Below, piece by piece: positions 28,467 through 37,236 of a stretch of DNA of 64,000 nucleotides. How positions within the stretch are numbered: the stretch's first letter is position 1; every line of letters begins with the position of its first letter. Below the pieces are notes generated by a model, which saw nothing but the letters and a program-made list of their open reading frames with translations, made no database searches and was not told the origin of the DNA. The stretch comes from Anaerolineae bacterium (GTDB taxonomy: Bacteria; Chloroflexota; Anaerolineae; Caldilineales; Caldilineaceae). The stretch spans positions 124,001-188,000 of the forward strand of contig JAUIHI010000003.1 of the NCBI GenBank assembly GCA_030432295.1, written 5' to 3'. Made by a program: the position numbers and the translations under genes.

Positions 28467-28998
28467 CCTCACCCCCGCCCCCTCTCCCAGCCGCGGCGAT
28501 GGCGGGTGGGGGCTGTTGGTTGGACTGGGAGAGGGGAGTCTGTCGATGGCGATTGGGGGACTGATGGATGATTGGGTGTCGATGACGAAATGCACCAATT
28601 TCCCCTCACCCCAACGCCTTTGGCGTCCCCCTCTCCCAGTCGTGGCGTTGGTGGGTGGGGGCTGTTGATGGGACTGGGAGAGGGGAGTCTGTCGATGGCG
28701 ATTGGGGGACTGATGGATGATTGGGTGTCGATGACGAAATGCACCAATTTCCCCTCACCCCAACGCCTTCGGCGTCCCCCTCTCCCAGTCGTGGCGTTGG
28801 TGGGTGGGGGCTGTTGATGGGACTGGGAGAGGGAAGTCTGTCGATGGCGATTGGGGGACTGATGGATGATTGGGTGTCGATGACGAAATGCACCAATTTC
28901 CCCTCACCCCAACGCCTTCGGCGTCCCCCTCTCCCAGCCGTGGCGTTGGCGGGTGGGGGTTGTTGGTCGGGCTGGGAGAGGGGAGTCTGTCGATGGCG
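28467..28998. repeat. Tandem array of a 149-bp unit, about 3.5 copies
   Basis: The marker GAGTCTGTCGATGGCG begins at 28536, 28685, 28834 (first base changed) and 28983, exactly 149 bases apart each time. Units are almost identical. Each unit contains a strong hairpin with CTCTCCCAG / CTGGGAGAG arms and a TGCACCAATTTCCCC stretch. No reading frame has a start and ribosome site, and the unit length is not a multiple of three, so the array is not coding. Confidence 0.92.
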
Positions 28999-29316
28999 GC
29001 AGGACCCCACCCCAGCCCTCCCCTTGCCGCTGCGCTAAGGGGAGGGAGCCGATTGAGGCGTTGATGGCATCGGCTGCGTAATCAGAAACTCAACGAGAGA
29101 CCCGCTCCTCCCCCGGAACGGGGGAGGCTGGGTGGGGGTTCTGTGTGGATGACGAATTGCACCAATCGTCACTGACCCCCGCCTCTCCCAGCGCGTAGGT
29201 CAGCACAGACGAACCGCTGCCATCGCCGGGAGAGGCGGGGGTGTCCCTCCAACAGCCGACCTTCCCTTCACTGGTAGGGGGCGGTGAGGGCGGCGGCAAT
29301 CCAACTTCTCCGTGGC
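28999..29316. other. Repeat-rich intergenic stretch before moaD-like gene
   Basis: It contains ACCCCACCCCAGCCCTCCCC and its inverted partner (CGGGGGAGGCTGGGTGGGGG) and CGCCTCTCCCAGCG/CGGGAGAGGCGGG, which are further intergenic palindromes. No gene is recognised. Confidence 0.5.
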
Positions 29317-29345
29317 TGGACCAATCGGACCGTCTCGCCTACAAT
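29317..29345 (+). promoter_or_regulatory. Candidate promoter for the moaD-AOR pair
   Basis: TGGACC (29317-29322), 17 bases, then TACAAT (29340-29345), located 49 bases before the moaD-like ATG. The -35 box matches the consensus poorly. Confidence 0.4.
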
Positions 29346-29394
29346 ACCCGTAGCGGTAGTACAGTTTGGGTCGTTCTTCTCTTGAGGTAGCGCT

Positions 29395-29616
29395 ATGTCC
29401 ATCACAATCAAAGTCGCAGGCCCTCTCAAACAGCACCTCCCGCCGGGCGGGTCCATCCCCGACGCCGCTACTGTGGGCCAGGCCATCGAGCGGCTGGCCC
29501 TGCCCGAAGTCGGCTCCCTGATTATGCTGGTCAACGGGCAGATGGTCCACTGGCACACGGAACTGAACGACGGCGACACCCTGGAACTCATCCCCGCCAT
29601 GTGCGGCGGGGCCTGA
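29395..29616 (+). CDS. MoaD/ThiS-family ubiquitin-like protein
   Basis: The 73-residue protein has the beta-grasp pattern and a C-terminus ending CGGA. MoaD proteins are activated at a terminal Gly-Gly and carry sulfur for molybdopterin or tungstopterin synthesis. Here one Ala follows the Gly-Gly, which might need trimming. Its location 186 bases before an aldehyde:ferredoxin oxidoreductase gene suggests a dedicated sulfur carrier for the tungsten cofactor. GAGGTAG precedes the ATG. Confidence 0.85.
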   Translation: MSITIKVAGPLKQHLPPGGSIPDAATVGQAIERLALPEVGSLIMLVNGQMVHWHTELNDGDTLELIPAMCGGA

Positions 29617-29802
29617 ATTGAAGATAGGATTGTATACACGGATGGGATGGAACACGGATTTCTTCTGCAAAAATCTGTGCAATCTGCGTCTACTGCCTCC
29701 CTTTTTTCATACTTCCTTGTACCCAATCGGGCGCGAATACGAACCGCATAATCGCGCAATCTCATAATCTCAATTTTTTCAACCACAACGGAGGAATTTC
29801 TC
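29617..29802. repeat. ACACGGAT-type repeat in the moaD-AOR spacer
   Basis: Contains TTGTATACACGGATGGGATG and a GGAACACGGATTTC unit, relatives of the perfect hairpin after the AOR gene (31767-31839). CATAATCGCGCAATCTC simple repeats follow. No gene is seen. Confidence 0.55.
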
Positions 29803-31731
29803 ATGGCAGTTGGTGGCGTATGGGGCAAACTATTGCATGTGGACCTGACCGATGGACGGCAATGGATCGAAGAGCCGTCCGACGAAATCTATCTCAAACT
29901 GCTGGGCGGGCGGGCGATGGCGGCCTGGCTGCTCCTGCGCGATCTGCCCGTGGGCGCGGACCCGCTGGGGCCGGAGAATCTGCTCATCTTTGCGCCGGGC
30001 ATCCTGCAAGGCTCCAACCTGCCCGGCGCGGGTCGCCACGGCGTCGCGGCCAAGAGTCCCCTGACCGGGGCCATTGCCAGCTCGGAAGCGGGCGGCTGGT
30101 GGGGCCACGAATTCAAGCGCACGGGCCACGACGCGCTGATCGTCCACGGTAAATCTGACAAACCCGTCTACCTCTGGATCAAAGATGGCGAAGTCGAGAT
30201 TCGGGACGCCGCGCATCTCTGGGGAAAGGACACCGCGGATGTAGAGTGGGCCATCCAGGGCGAACTGGACGACAAGCGCATTCGGGTCTCCCAGTGCGGC
30301 ATTGCCGGGGAGAATCTGGTGCTCTACGCCAATGTCATCAACGACATCAACCGGGCCGCGGGCCGGGGCGGGCTGGGCGCGGTGATGGGCAGCAAGAATC
30401 TGCGCGCCGTGGCTGTGCGGGGCAATCAGAACCCGCCGGTCGCCACCCGCAAACGGGTCACCGGCGTCTCCAAATGGCTGGGCGACAACTACAAGACCAA
30501 AGCGGCTAGTTTCGTGGCGATTGGCACGCCGGGCGGTGTAAATAACCTGGCCGCGGCCAGCGCCCTGCCCACCCACAATTTCCAGGACCCCTTCTTTCCC
30601 CAGCACCAGAGCATTAGCGGCCAGTTGATGCAGGAGACAATCCTCATCGGGCGAGACACCTGCCAGGCCTGCCCCATCAGTTGCAAGCAGGTGGTGGAGC
30701 ACGAGGACCAGACCTATCCAGACAGCCCCTATATGCGCTCGGACTTTCTGCACAAACTCAAGCTTTCCAAAGAGTATGGCGGACCGGAGTACGAGTCCAT
30801 CGCCGCCCTGGGCAGCGCGTGCGGAGTGGACGATTTCATCGCCATTGCCAAAGCCAATGAGCAGACCGCCCGCTACGGCTTGGACTCCATCAGCCTGGGC
30901 ATGACCATCGCTTTTGTGATGGAGTGTGTGGGCCGAGGACTGCTGACCGCAGAACAGACCGGCGGCTTTCTGCCCCGTTTTGGCAGCGCCGCGGATATGA
31001 TGGAAGCGGTGGAGATGATCGCCCACGGCGAGGGCTTCGGTGCCCAGATGGGCCAGGGGTCCAAGCGGCTGGCGGCCTGGATCGGCGGGGACGCGGCCGA
31101 CTCTCTGGTGGAAGTGAAGGGCCAGGAGTTGCCTATGCACGAACCCCGGGCCAAGCACGCCCTGGGCGTGGGCTATGCGGTAGCTCCCGTGGGCGCGGAC
31201 CATATGATGAATATGCACGACACCGGCTTCGCCCAGCCCGGCGAGGGTCTGGAGCGGGTGGCCGAAATCAAGCGCTTCCCGCCGATGGCCTTCAACGATC
31301 TGAGCCACCAGAAGATGGACCTTTTCTACCACGAAGTCAACCGCAAGCATATGCTGGACAGCGCCATCATCTGCCACTTCCTGCCCTACTACCCCAGCCA
31401 CGTGGCTGAGGTGTTGGGCGGGCTGACCGGCCACGACTATACGCCCCAGGACCTGCTGGATGTGGGCGAGCGGGCGCAGACCCTCTGCCGTCTCTTCAAC
31501 CTGCGCGAAGGTTTCACCGAGGAGGATGACCGGATGCCCCGCCGGGTGATGAAAGCCTTCAAAGAGGGGCCGCTGGCCGGGGTGGAGATCACCCAGGAGA
31601 TGTTCCTCAACGCCCGCAACCACTGGTACGGGCTGATGGGCTGGACCGAGGCCGGCGTGCCCACCGCGGAGCGCTTGCAGTCGCTGGAACTCACGGAGAT
31701 TTTGGACGGCATGGAATTTGTGGCCGCCTGA
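29803..31731 (+). CDS. Tungsten aldehyde:ferredoxin oxidoreductase
   Basis: AOR-family enzymes oxidise aldehydes to acids (or the reverse) using a tungsten bis-pterin and a [4Fe-4S] cluster. The 642-residue protein has the N-terminal AOR domain (about 1-210, with GGRAMAAWLL, GPENLL, AGRHGVAAKSPLTG), the cluster motif DTCQACPISCK (about 285-295) and a fourth Cys in AIICHFLPY near residue 525. Length is normal for the family (600-650). GGAGGA lies upstream of the ATG. It is grouped with the MoaD-like protein. Cytoplasmic. The substrate is not inferable. Confidence 0.93.
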   Translation: MAVGGVWGKLLHVDLTDGRQWIEEPSDEIYLKLLGGRAMAAWLLLRDLPVGADPLGPENLLIFAPGILQGSNLPGAGRHGVAAKSPLTGAIASSEAGGWWGHEFKRTGHDALIVHGKSDKPVYLWIKDGEVEIRDAAHLWGKDTADVEWAIQGELDDKRIRVSQCGIAGENLVLYANVINDINRAAGRGGLGAVMGSKNLRAVAVRGNQNPPVATRKRVTGVSKWLGDNYKTKAASFVAIGTPGGVNNLAAASALPTHNFQDPFFPQHQSISGQLMQETILIGRDTCQACPISCKQVVEHEDQTYPDSPYMRSDFLHKLKLSKEYGGPEYESIAALGSACGVDDFIAIAKANEQTARYGLDSISLGMTIAFVMECVGRGLLTAEQTGGFLPRFGSAADMMEAVEMIAHGEGFGAQMGQGSKRLAAWIGGDAADSLVEVKGQELPMHEPRAKHALGVGYAVAPVGADHMMNMHDTGFAQPGEGLERVAEIKRFPPMAFNDLSHQKMDLFYHEVNRKHMLDSAIICHFLPYYPSHVAEVLGGLTGHDYTPQDLLDVGERAQTLCRLFNLREGFTEEDDRMPRRVMKAFKEGPLAGVEITQEMFLNARNHWYGLMGWTEAGVPTAERLQSLELTEILDGMEFVAA

Positions 31732-31766
31732 TGTAAGGTCCGAAGTTGAAGCTGGCGCGAAATTTT

Positions 31767-31839
31767 TGTATACACGGATGAAAAGGAACACGGATAGGCG
31801 GCAAAGCTATCCGTGTTCCTTTTCATCCGTGTATACAAT
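31767..31839. repeat. Long perfect hairpin of the TGTATACACGGATGAA family
   Basis: About 32 bases beginning TTGTATACACGGATGAAAAG are repeated as an exact reverse complement after a 9-base loop. It could act as a terminator for AOR transcripts or as a processed mRNA end. Related units are at 29617-29690 and 38130-38206. Confidence 0.85.
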
Positions 31840-31882
31840 TTCTTCAATGGTTCTGGCTACGCCAGGTTAGGAGAACCCCCCA

Positions 31883-32284
31883 ATGACCTCTGCTGAAATC
31901 GAAGAATTTCTGGCCGCGGATCGCAATGCCGTGCTGGCGACGAATGGGGCCAACGGTATTCCCCAACTGACGCCGGTCTGGTATCTCTACGAGGATGGAC
32001 TGCTCTACGTCAGCGCCCAGGCCGACACGGTGAAGGTGCGCAATCTACGCCGGGACCCGGCCATCGCCCTCTGCATTGACGGCGGACGGGGCGATGCCAG
32101 CTATGTGACCGTGCGCGGTCGGGCCGAACTGATCGAGCCGGGCCAGCCCCGCCAGGAGGAGATGCGCCGCCGCATCATCCACAAATATCACAGCAGCGCC
32201 GAGGCCGCCGATGCCTACTACGCCAGCGTGCGCGGGAGCCGGGCGGTGCTGATCGTTGTGCAGCCGGAGAAGATTGTGAGGTGA
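31883..32284 (+). CDS. PPOX-class (pyridoxamine 5'-phosphate oxidase-like) flavin or F420 protein
   Basis: The 133-residue protein has the split-barrel family pattern: AVLATNGANGIPQLTPVWYLYEDG, YVSAQADTVKVRNLRRDP and YVTVRGRAELIE. These small proteins bind FMN or F420 and reduce various substrates. The exact cofactor cannot be read from sequence. It ends at a strong terminator. Confidence 0.87.
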   Translation: MTSAEIEEFLAADRNAVLATNGANGIPQLTPVWYLYEDGLLYVSAQADTVKVRNLRRDPAIALCIDGGRGDASYVTVRGRAELIEPGQPRQEEMRRRIIHKYHSSAEAADAYYASVRGSRAVLIVVQPEKIVR

Positions 32285-32308
32285 GACGATTGATGCCAAC
32301 CGATAAAC

Positions 32309-32352
32309 ACAACGAAACGGCCCGCCGGGACACCCCCGGCGGGCCGTTTCGT
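32309..32352. terminator. Strong hairpin terminator after the PPOX gene
   Basis: ACGAAACGGCCCGCCGGG pairs with CCCGGCGGGCCGTTTCGT around a six-base loop. There is no long T-tract, but the stem is 18 bases. Confidence 0.7.
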
Positions 32353-32369
32353 GAAGAATAGCACCCACC

Positions 32370-32447
32370 CTATCCTTCTCCCTTCTTGGCAACTTCCTCC
32401 GTTGTCACCGCCACCCCTTGGACCTCCTGGGCTTGGACCGAGCACAT
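32370..32447 (-). pseudogene. Remnant of a DUF1059 gene (C-terminal half)
   Basis: The minus strand reads M C S V then QAQEVQGVAVTTEEVAKK, clearly the second half of DUF1059 as in the intact copies (HAQEVHGVAVTAEMAEEI). The first half, with the Cys residues, is missing. At base level the stretch matches the GTCACCGCCACCCCGTGGAC segment of the intact copies with few changes. No ribosome site is seen. It sits next to the stop of the surface-protein gene. Confidence 0.7.
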
Positions 32448-32455
32448 CGATTTTC

Positions 32456-35400
32456 TCAGCGCACCACTCCTGGCAAGTAAACCCGGGGCGTGAGCGCGAT
32501 GCCGCTGGGTACTGTCAATAGCGCACCGTTGTCCTGCTTGCTTCTCACTGGCGAATTGGCGTCCAGGTGGAGTACAAACGTCGCCGTCGGGTTGACCTGC
32601 ACGGTCACGACATAAATACCTACGTCAGCACCGGCTGTGTCCAACTCTACCTGTAGCACACCTTTGCTGTCGGTCTGTCCCGTTCCCACCTGATGCCCGT
32701 TGAGCAGGATCGTTGCCTGGGCATTGGGCGGGAAGTTCTCGGCCCGGATGGTGAAGAAGCTGCCCGGCGCGCCGTCGGCAAAGTTGCTGGTGACCGTAGG
32801 CGTCGCCACAGCCAGTTCCAGGCTTACATCGTCCAGCAGAAAGGTGCTAGGGTCGGAGATGGCGTCGTTGCGCAGTTTGAAGCGCAGGTTCACTTCCTGG
32901 CCCCGGTAGGCGTTCAGGTCAAGCGTGTGGTGGGTCCACCCACTACTGTTCTGCGACTGGCAAAAGGGATGCTCACCGATCTTCGTCTGGCCGATCCAAA
33001 CTTCGGTGATTTCAACCGTGCAGTTGGTCTCCGTCGAGTGTAGATAAGAATAGTAGTGCAGGCGCAGGTCGCCGCCAGTAGGCAACGTCACCTGTTGGGA
33101 AAGCTCGCTGGTCTCGTCGTCGATCTGACCGAGAACTGCGGCCCAGCTACCGGAACGGGGGCTGGTGTGGGGCACATCCCCGCCCTGGCGGATGAGGGCA
33201 CGGCCCTGGGTTGAGGACTCGTCCCAGCCTGTACGTCCGACCTCGAAGTTGCCGTTCTGGAGCAGATGGGCGGCGTTGATGATGCGCAGGGTCACCTTCA
33301 CTGTCTGGGGACTTTGCAGCGCGCCGTCGGCGTTGAAGGTCACATCGCCGCTGTATGTGCCTTCGCCCATCCCGTTGCTGTCAACAGAGAACACAACCTG
33401 CGCGGATGGCGCACCGCTGCTCGCATCCAGCGCGAGCCAGGGAATCGATTCGGACGCGTTCCAGGTGAACGAATCGGTGCCGTCATTCAACACCTGAATG
33501 CTCTGATCTGTGGGGGAGGTGCTGCCGGCAACCCCGATGAATGTCAATTCGGTGGCAGACAGGCGCAGGATGGGCTTGTCGATTACATACTCGTAGGCCC
33601 CGATGTCGCAGTGCGCCCCCCGAGGACGGGTGATGCCCCGCTGATCTGTGGCTGGGCAGGCAGTGTCGTTGCCCGCATCAATGGCCGGACTGCCGTCCAG
33701 GAGGGCATGGGTCAGGGTCGGGCCGCCGTTGTCCTGCAGGGGGCCGAGATTGGCATCGACTTTTGTGATATCACCTATCGATGTGAATACACAGGTGCCG
33801 TCGTCGGAGAGGTTGTGGCCTTTGGAGGCATCACTGGGAACGTCGGTACAGTTGTCGCCGTCGTTGTTCGATACGATGGTGTTGTCTAAACCGAGAGAAA
33901 TTGGATCAAATTCGCCTTGCGCCAACAGTCCAGCACTGCCCTGGCTAGAACGGTTGAATGCTACGGTTGTGTTGTGCAGGTTGATCTCTCCGCTCCACTG
34001 AACACTTCGTACAGCAGCGTCAAAATCGGTCACCAACGCGGTATCGATGGCACCACCCTCCGGTGCCTGGTTCCCACTGAAGGTGCTATTCGTGATTTCG
34101 ACAATGGGAATGCCCGGGCCTATGTGTTCTGGCATCAACCCTCCACCGCGTACAGTGGCTGTATTATTGGCGATAAGACTTTGGGAAATCTCGATGGCCT
34201 TGCCCCAAGCCACGATACCGCCTCCATAGGCCGCGGTGTTGTCGCGCACTGTGCTGCTGATCAATGCGAATCCGCCGCGGATGCCCCCACCCGCGAAGCC
34301 AGCCTGATTGTGGGCGACCAGACTGTTCTCAATTCGCGTATTCCCATCGGCGCGGATGCCACCACCCCAGGTCGCTGCGCGATTGTGGCTGATCTCGCTG
34401 TTAATGATCACCAAATCCAGCGCTTCAATGCCTCCGGTCATACCATTCCCGTTGGTATCCGGGTTGAAACTGTCGGCCCTGTTATAGGCAATAATGCTGT
34501 TTTCGATGCGTCCGCCTGCGCCTGAATGAATGCCGCCAGTATAACTTGCCACGTTACTCATCACCTGCGTGTTGGTCAAATACAATCCTGAGTACTCTAC
34601 ACCCCCGCCTCCAGCGTGATAGATGCCGCCGCCAGAGGGAGCACTGGGGCAATATTTGCTGCTGCTCTTCAAGCCAGTACTATTGCTGATCACCTGGCTA
34701 TCTTGCAGGACAAGACGTCCATAGTCGACATAGATGCCTGCACCGCTAAGACCACAACTATCGCTCTCGTCTCTGTCAAGCTGGTTATTGCGGACAATCG
34801 TGTTGGTGAGTGTGATGTAGCCCATACCCGACAGCCCACCTCCTTGAGAGGCGACATCACCGAGCACAACATTGTCCTCAATCACGCTATCCACAATCGT
34901 GACCTGAGCGGTGTTGCCGGTAGCGATTCCACCGCCGTAGCGCAGGGCAACGTTATCGGCAATCAGACTGTTCTCGATCAGCAGGGGCGCGGTGGCAGCG
35001 AACTGGTCAATGACAAGTTCTGCCTGATAGATCCCGCCAGCATAGTTGGCATAGTTGCTGATAATCTGACTATCCCTCACTGTCAGTGTGCCCTCGCTGC
35101 GGATGCCGCCGCCACAACAATCGCTGGCGAAGTTCGAGTAGTTACGGGCGTCGCCGCCGGTAATCGAGACATTCTCGATGGTCACCGTCGGCGTGAAGGC
35201 AGACAGAAACTCACCGGGATTGGACGGGTCAAATTCCCCCTCATACGTGTGACGAATATGCAATACCCGGTCTGGATTGTTACTGGGAAAGCCGCTGGCA
35301 TCGATAATTGTCTGGCCAGCGCCGCTGCCCTGGAGGATCGTGTCGCCGCGGATGTCCAGGTCCCCGGTAGCGCTGTTATCTTCGTCGTTGCCGCCAATGG

Positions 35401-35641
35401 TCAGGCGATAGATGCCAGGCCCCAATACAATTGTATCTAGCCCTGTGTCCTGATTGGCGGCAATGATGGCCTCGCGCAGGGAGCAGTCCTCGTCGCAGTT
35501 ACCGTCGTTGGTGTCGGCGGTCTTGGTCACGGTGAAGGTCTGGGCGTGGGCGGTGGGTGTAGGAGCCAGCGTCCACAGCAGGGCCAGACTCAGCAGCCCG
35601 GCCAGGAGCACTGTACAGAGAAGAGAGATACGATGTGTCAT
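32456..35641 (-). CDS. Large secreted protein: CSLREA and parallel beta-helix domains with YLP tail
   Basis: The 1061-residue protein has a signal peptide (about 1-33), a CSLREA N-terminal domain (FTVTKTADTNDGNCDEDCSLREAI, split here for length), a right-handed parallel beta-helix (about 60-620, with GGG.....N..... turns), a choice-of-anchor Q segment (HALLDGSPAIDAGND, RGAHCDIGAYEY), a BACON-like domain (about 690-790), a carbohydrate-binding-like jelly roll (about 790-925) and an Ig-like module. It ends PRVYLPGVVR. It resembles surface adhesins or carbohydrate-active scaffolds. No catalytic motif is visible. The gene is single, on the minus strand, after a small gap. Confidence 0.85.
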   Translation of the reverse strand: MTHRISLLCTVLLAGLLSLALLWTLAPTPTAHAQTFTVTKTADTNDGNCDEDCSLREAIIAANQDTGLDTIVLGPGIYRLTIGGNDEDNSATGDLDIRGDTILQGSGAGQTIIDASGFPSNNPDRVLHIRHTYEGEFDPSNPGEFLSAFTPTVTIENVSITGGDARNYSNFASDCCGGGIRSEGTLTVRDSQIISNYANYAGGIYQAELVIDQFAATAPLLIENSLIADNVALRYGGGIATGNTAQVTIVDSVIEDNVVLGDVASQGGGLSGMGYITLTNTIVRNNQLDRDESDSCGLSGAGIYVDYGRLVLQDSQVISNSTGLKSSSKYCPSAPSGGGIYHAGGGGVEYSGLYLTNTQVMSNVASYTGGIHSGAGGRIENSIIAYNRADSFNPDTNGNGMTGGIEALDLVIINSEISHNRAATWGGGIRADGNTRIENSLVAHNQAGFAGGGIRGGFALISSTVRDNTAAYGGGIVAWGKAIEISQSLIANNTATVRGGGLMPEHIGPGIPIVEITNSTFSGNQAPEGGAIDTALVTDFDAAVRSVQWSGEINLHNTTVAFNRSSQGSAGLLAQGEFDPISLGLDNTIVSNNDGDNCTDVPSDASKGHNLSDDGTCVFTSIGDITKVDANLGPLQDNGGPTLTHALLDGSPAIDAGNDTACPATDQRGITRPRGAHCDIGAYEYVIDKPILRLSATELTFIGVAGSTSPTDQSIQVLNDGTDSFTWNASESIPWLALDASSGAPSAQVVFSVDSNGMGEGTYSGDVTFNADGALQSPQTVKVTLRIINAAHLLQNGNFEVGRTGWDESSTQGRALIRQGGDVPHTSPRSGSWAAVLGQIDDETSELSQQVTLPTGGDLRLHYYSYLHSTETNCTVEITEVWIGQTKIGEHPFCQSQNSSGWTHHTLDLNAYRGQEVNLRFKLRNDAISDPSTFLLDDVSLELAVATPTVTSNFADGAPGSFFTIRAENFPPNAQATILLNGHQVGTGQTDSKGVLQVELDTAGADVGIYVVTVQVNPTATFVLHLDANSPVRSKQDNGALLTVPSGIALTPRVYLPGVVR

Positions 35642-35697
35642 GGGTTACTCCTTCTTACCTCATTAGTTTCTTTGCAGTACGAGTTTGTATATCACAA

Positions 35698-36627
35698 TCA
35701 CGGTAAGGCTACGCGCCCTAGTTCTAACCAGCGCGCACATTCCGGAGTCAGAACCCGAGACTTTGTTGCTTCACACATCGCTAACTCATTTTCTGAAAGA
35801 ACACCTTTCCACCTGCCATTCGTCCCTTTATAGAAGAAGGTCTTGGCGCCACCCTTAAATACCATGCTCGGCTCCTTTTCATCCGCGATGGCTTTCTTCT
35901 TCAATGCGGAAAAACGAACCGCTTGGGCAACATTGACAATGGATTCAGCAGATACTTCCATCTCCAGAAATGAGGTAATGGTTCTCATCTCCTCTTCCAG
36001 GTTGGCCAGGAGATCATTGAAATGGACAAAGAGAATATTGTTGAGATGACGAAAATTCCACCACGTTTGCGTATGGTGCATATTCCCCCAATATGGATAT
36101 CCTTCCTCCTCCCACTCAAACCAGCCTCGATTGATCCAGGTTTGCCAAAACGTATGAATATCCGACGGAGCCGCTGGAAATGGTTCTCCCACCCGTCCAG
36201 GGAGCTGGTTGACATAGGAGATGAATTCATCGGAATGATTGGAATAGTGATTCCACAGCGACATAAACACATCACGGGGTGATCGTCCCACGACGATGTA
36301 TTTGACTTGAGGGAAAAAGGGTAAACCATCCAGCGGTAGATGCGTTTTGATACATCGCCGGTGCTCTTGGGCTTCCAACATAGCCAATGCCCTCTCTAAA
36401 GGACGAAAACGGGTGTCCAGCCATGGAGAAACCTTCAGCACAGGCGGCACATCTTGCGCCAGGAAGATCAGGCGCAGGATGATGTGTTGCATCCAGGTTG
36501 TTCCCGACTTGATCGATGTGGCAATGACAATATCGTCGTCCCGAGGAACGTAGTGGTCCCAGTGGGTGCTGTCCAGGATGTGATTCTGATAAATCCGTGT
36601 CACTTGGGGTAGCGCGTGGACATTCAA
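35698..36627 (-). CDS. PAPS-dependent sulfotransferase
   Basis: The 309-residue protein is a cytosolic-type sulfotransferase that transfers sulfate from PAPS to a hydroxyl or amine. Visible marks are the 5'-phosphosulfate loop TSIKSGTTWMQ (about 37-47), the catalytic-His region KTHLPLDGLP, the 3'-phosphate site GRSPRDVFMSLWNHYS and the C-terminal FFYKGTNGRWKGVLSENE. The gene has lower GC and AT-rich third positions compared with its neighbours, which suggests it was acquired recently. It is followed by nothing co-directional for 56 bases. The substrate is unknown. Confidence 0.9.
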   Translation of the reverse strand: MNVHALPQVTRIYQNHILDSTHWDHYVPRDDDIVIATSIKSGTTWMQHIILRLIFLAQDVPPVLKVSPWLDTRFRPLERALAMLEAQEHRRCIKTHLPLDGLPFFPQVKYIVVGRSPRDVFMSLWNHYSNHSDEFISYVNQLPGRVGEPFPAAPSDIHTFWQTWINRGWFEWEEEGYPYWGNMHHTQTWWNFRHLNNILFVHFNDLLANLEEEMRTITSFLEMEVSAESIVNVAQAVRFSALKKKAIADEKEPSMVFKGGAKTFFYKGTNGRWKGVLSENELAMCEATKSRVLTPECARWLELGRVALP

Positions 36628-36650
36628 GGCAGGCTCCTCTGCTGTACTTT

Positions 36651-37103
36651 TTATAGCCGTTTCTTCATATTAAGATGGTTGCTGCTGAGCATATTGCACT
36701 TACCTATCGCCAGTGCCCCGATCAGGTCAACAATAGCTTCTGATGACCTACCAGCCCCGCAAGTACAGCCCGCTCGGCCGGGTCGAGTTGTACTTCCGTA
36801 GCGCCATAGACCGACGTCGAGCAGCAGGATCCCGGCGCCGATGGCGACAAAGCCGGTTGTGATCACATGTCCATAATCAGAAAGCGCGTAGGCGCTGAGA
36901 AAATCCCGGGCCGGGCTCAGGTCCGGGCGCAGCACCTGGGAAACGACGACGGTAAGGAGGAACACGAGGAAGCAGGCCAGCGCAAACGTGGCAAGCGGGC
37001 GGACCGTGACATGGACCCTTGCTCGGGCAGAGCATTGGTGGATTTTGGGGTAGTCATCTACATTTGTCTCGTGTGCTTGACGTTCAGTTCGATTGCTCGG
37101 CAA
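36651..37103 (-). pseudogene. Truncated DUF998-like membrane protein
   Basis: The 150-residue frame has a hydrophobic helix (LATFALACFLVFLLTVVVS) followed by QVLRPDLSPARDFLSAYALSDYG and a second helix, the beginning of DUF998 membrane proteins, which normally have six helices over about 200 residues. After YGSTTRPGR the sequence stops resembling the family. It therefore looks like a 3'-deleted or frameshifted gene. The start codon is uncertain. Confidence 0.5.
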
Positions 37104-37109
37104 GCATTT

Positions 37110-37230
37110 TCAGGCGGTCAACTGTTGCTCGCGTAGCCGGTAGAGCGACCCCTGGACAATCTCGTCTGCGTGTCTGAAAATTCCGCCGTGCTGATTGGGG
37201 TGAATCCGCAGCCGGTTGTGAGCCAAGTCG
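37110..37230 (-). pseudogene. Possible gene remnant with coding-like C-terminus
   Basis: One minus-strand frame reads HNRLRIHPNQHGGIFRHADE and continues to LYRLREQQLTA before a stop at 37110-37112. It looks protein-like but has no start, no ribosome site and no recognised family. It lies between the DUF998 fragment and the methyltransferase stop. Confidence 0.25.
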
Positions 37231-37236
37231 CATAGG

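Noticed and set aside
28467-28998. CRISPR array
   Set aside because: The period is 149 bp with near-identical whole units. There are no short repeats with unique spacers and no cas genes.
29830-31791. A 653-residue minus-strand frame opposite the AOR gene
   Set aside because: Antisense shadow. The plus strand encodes an intact aldehyde oxidoreductase.
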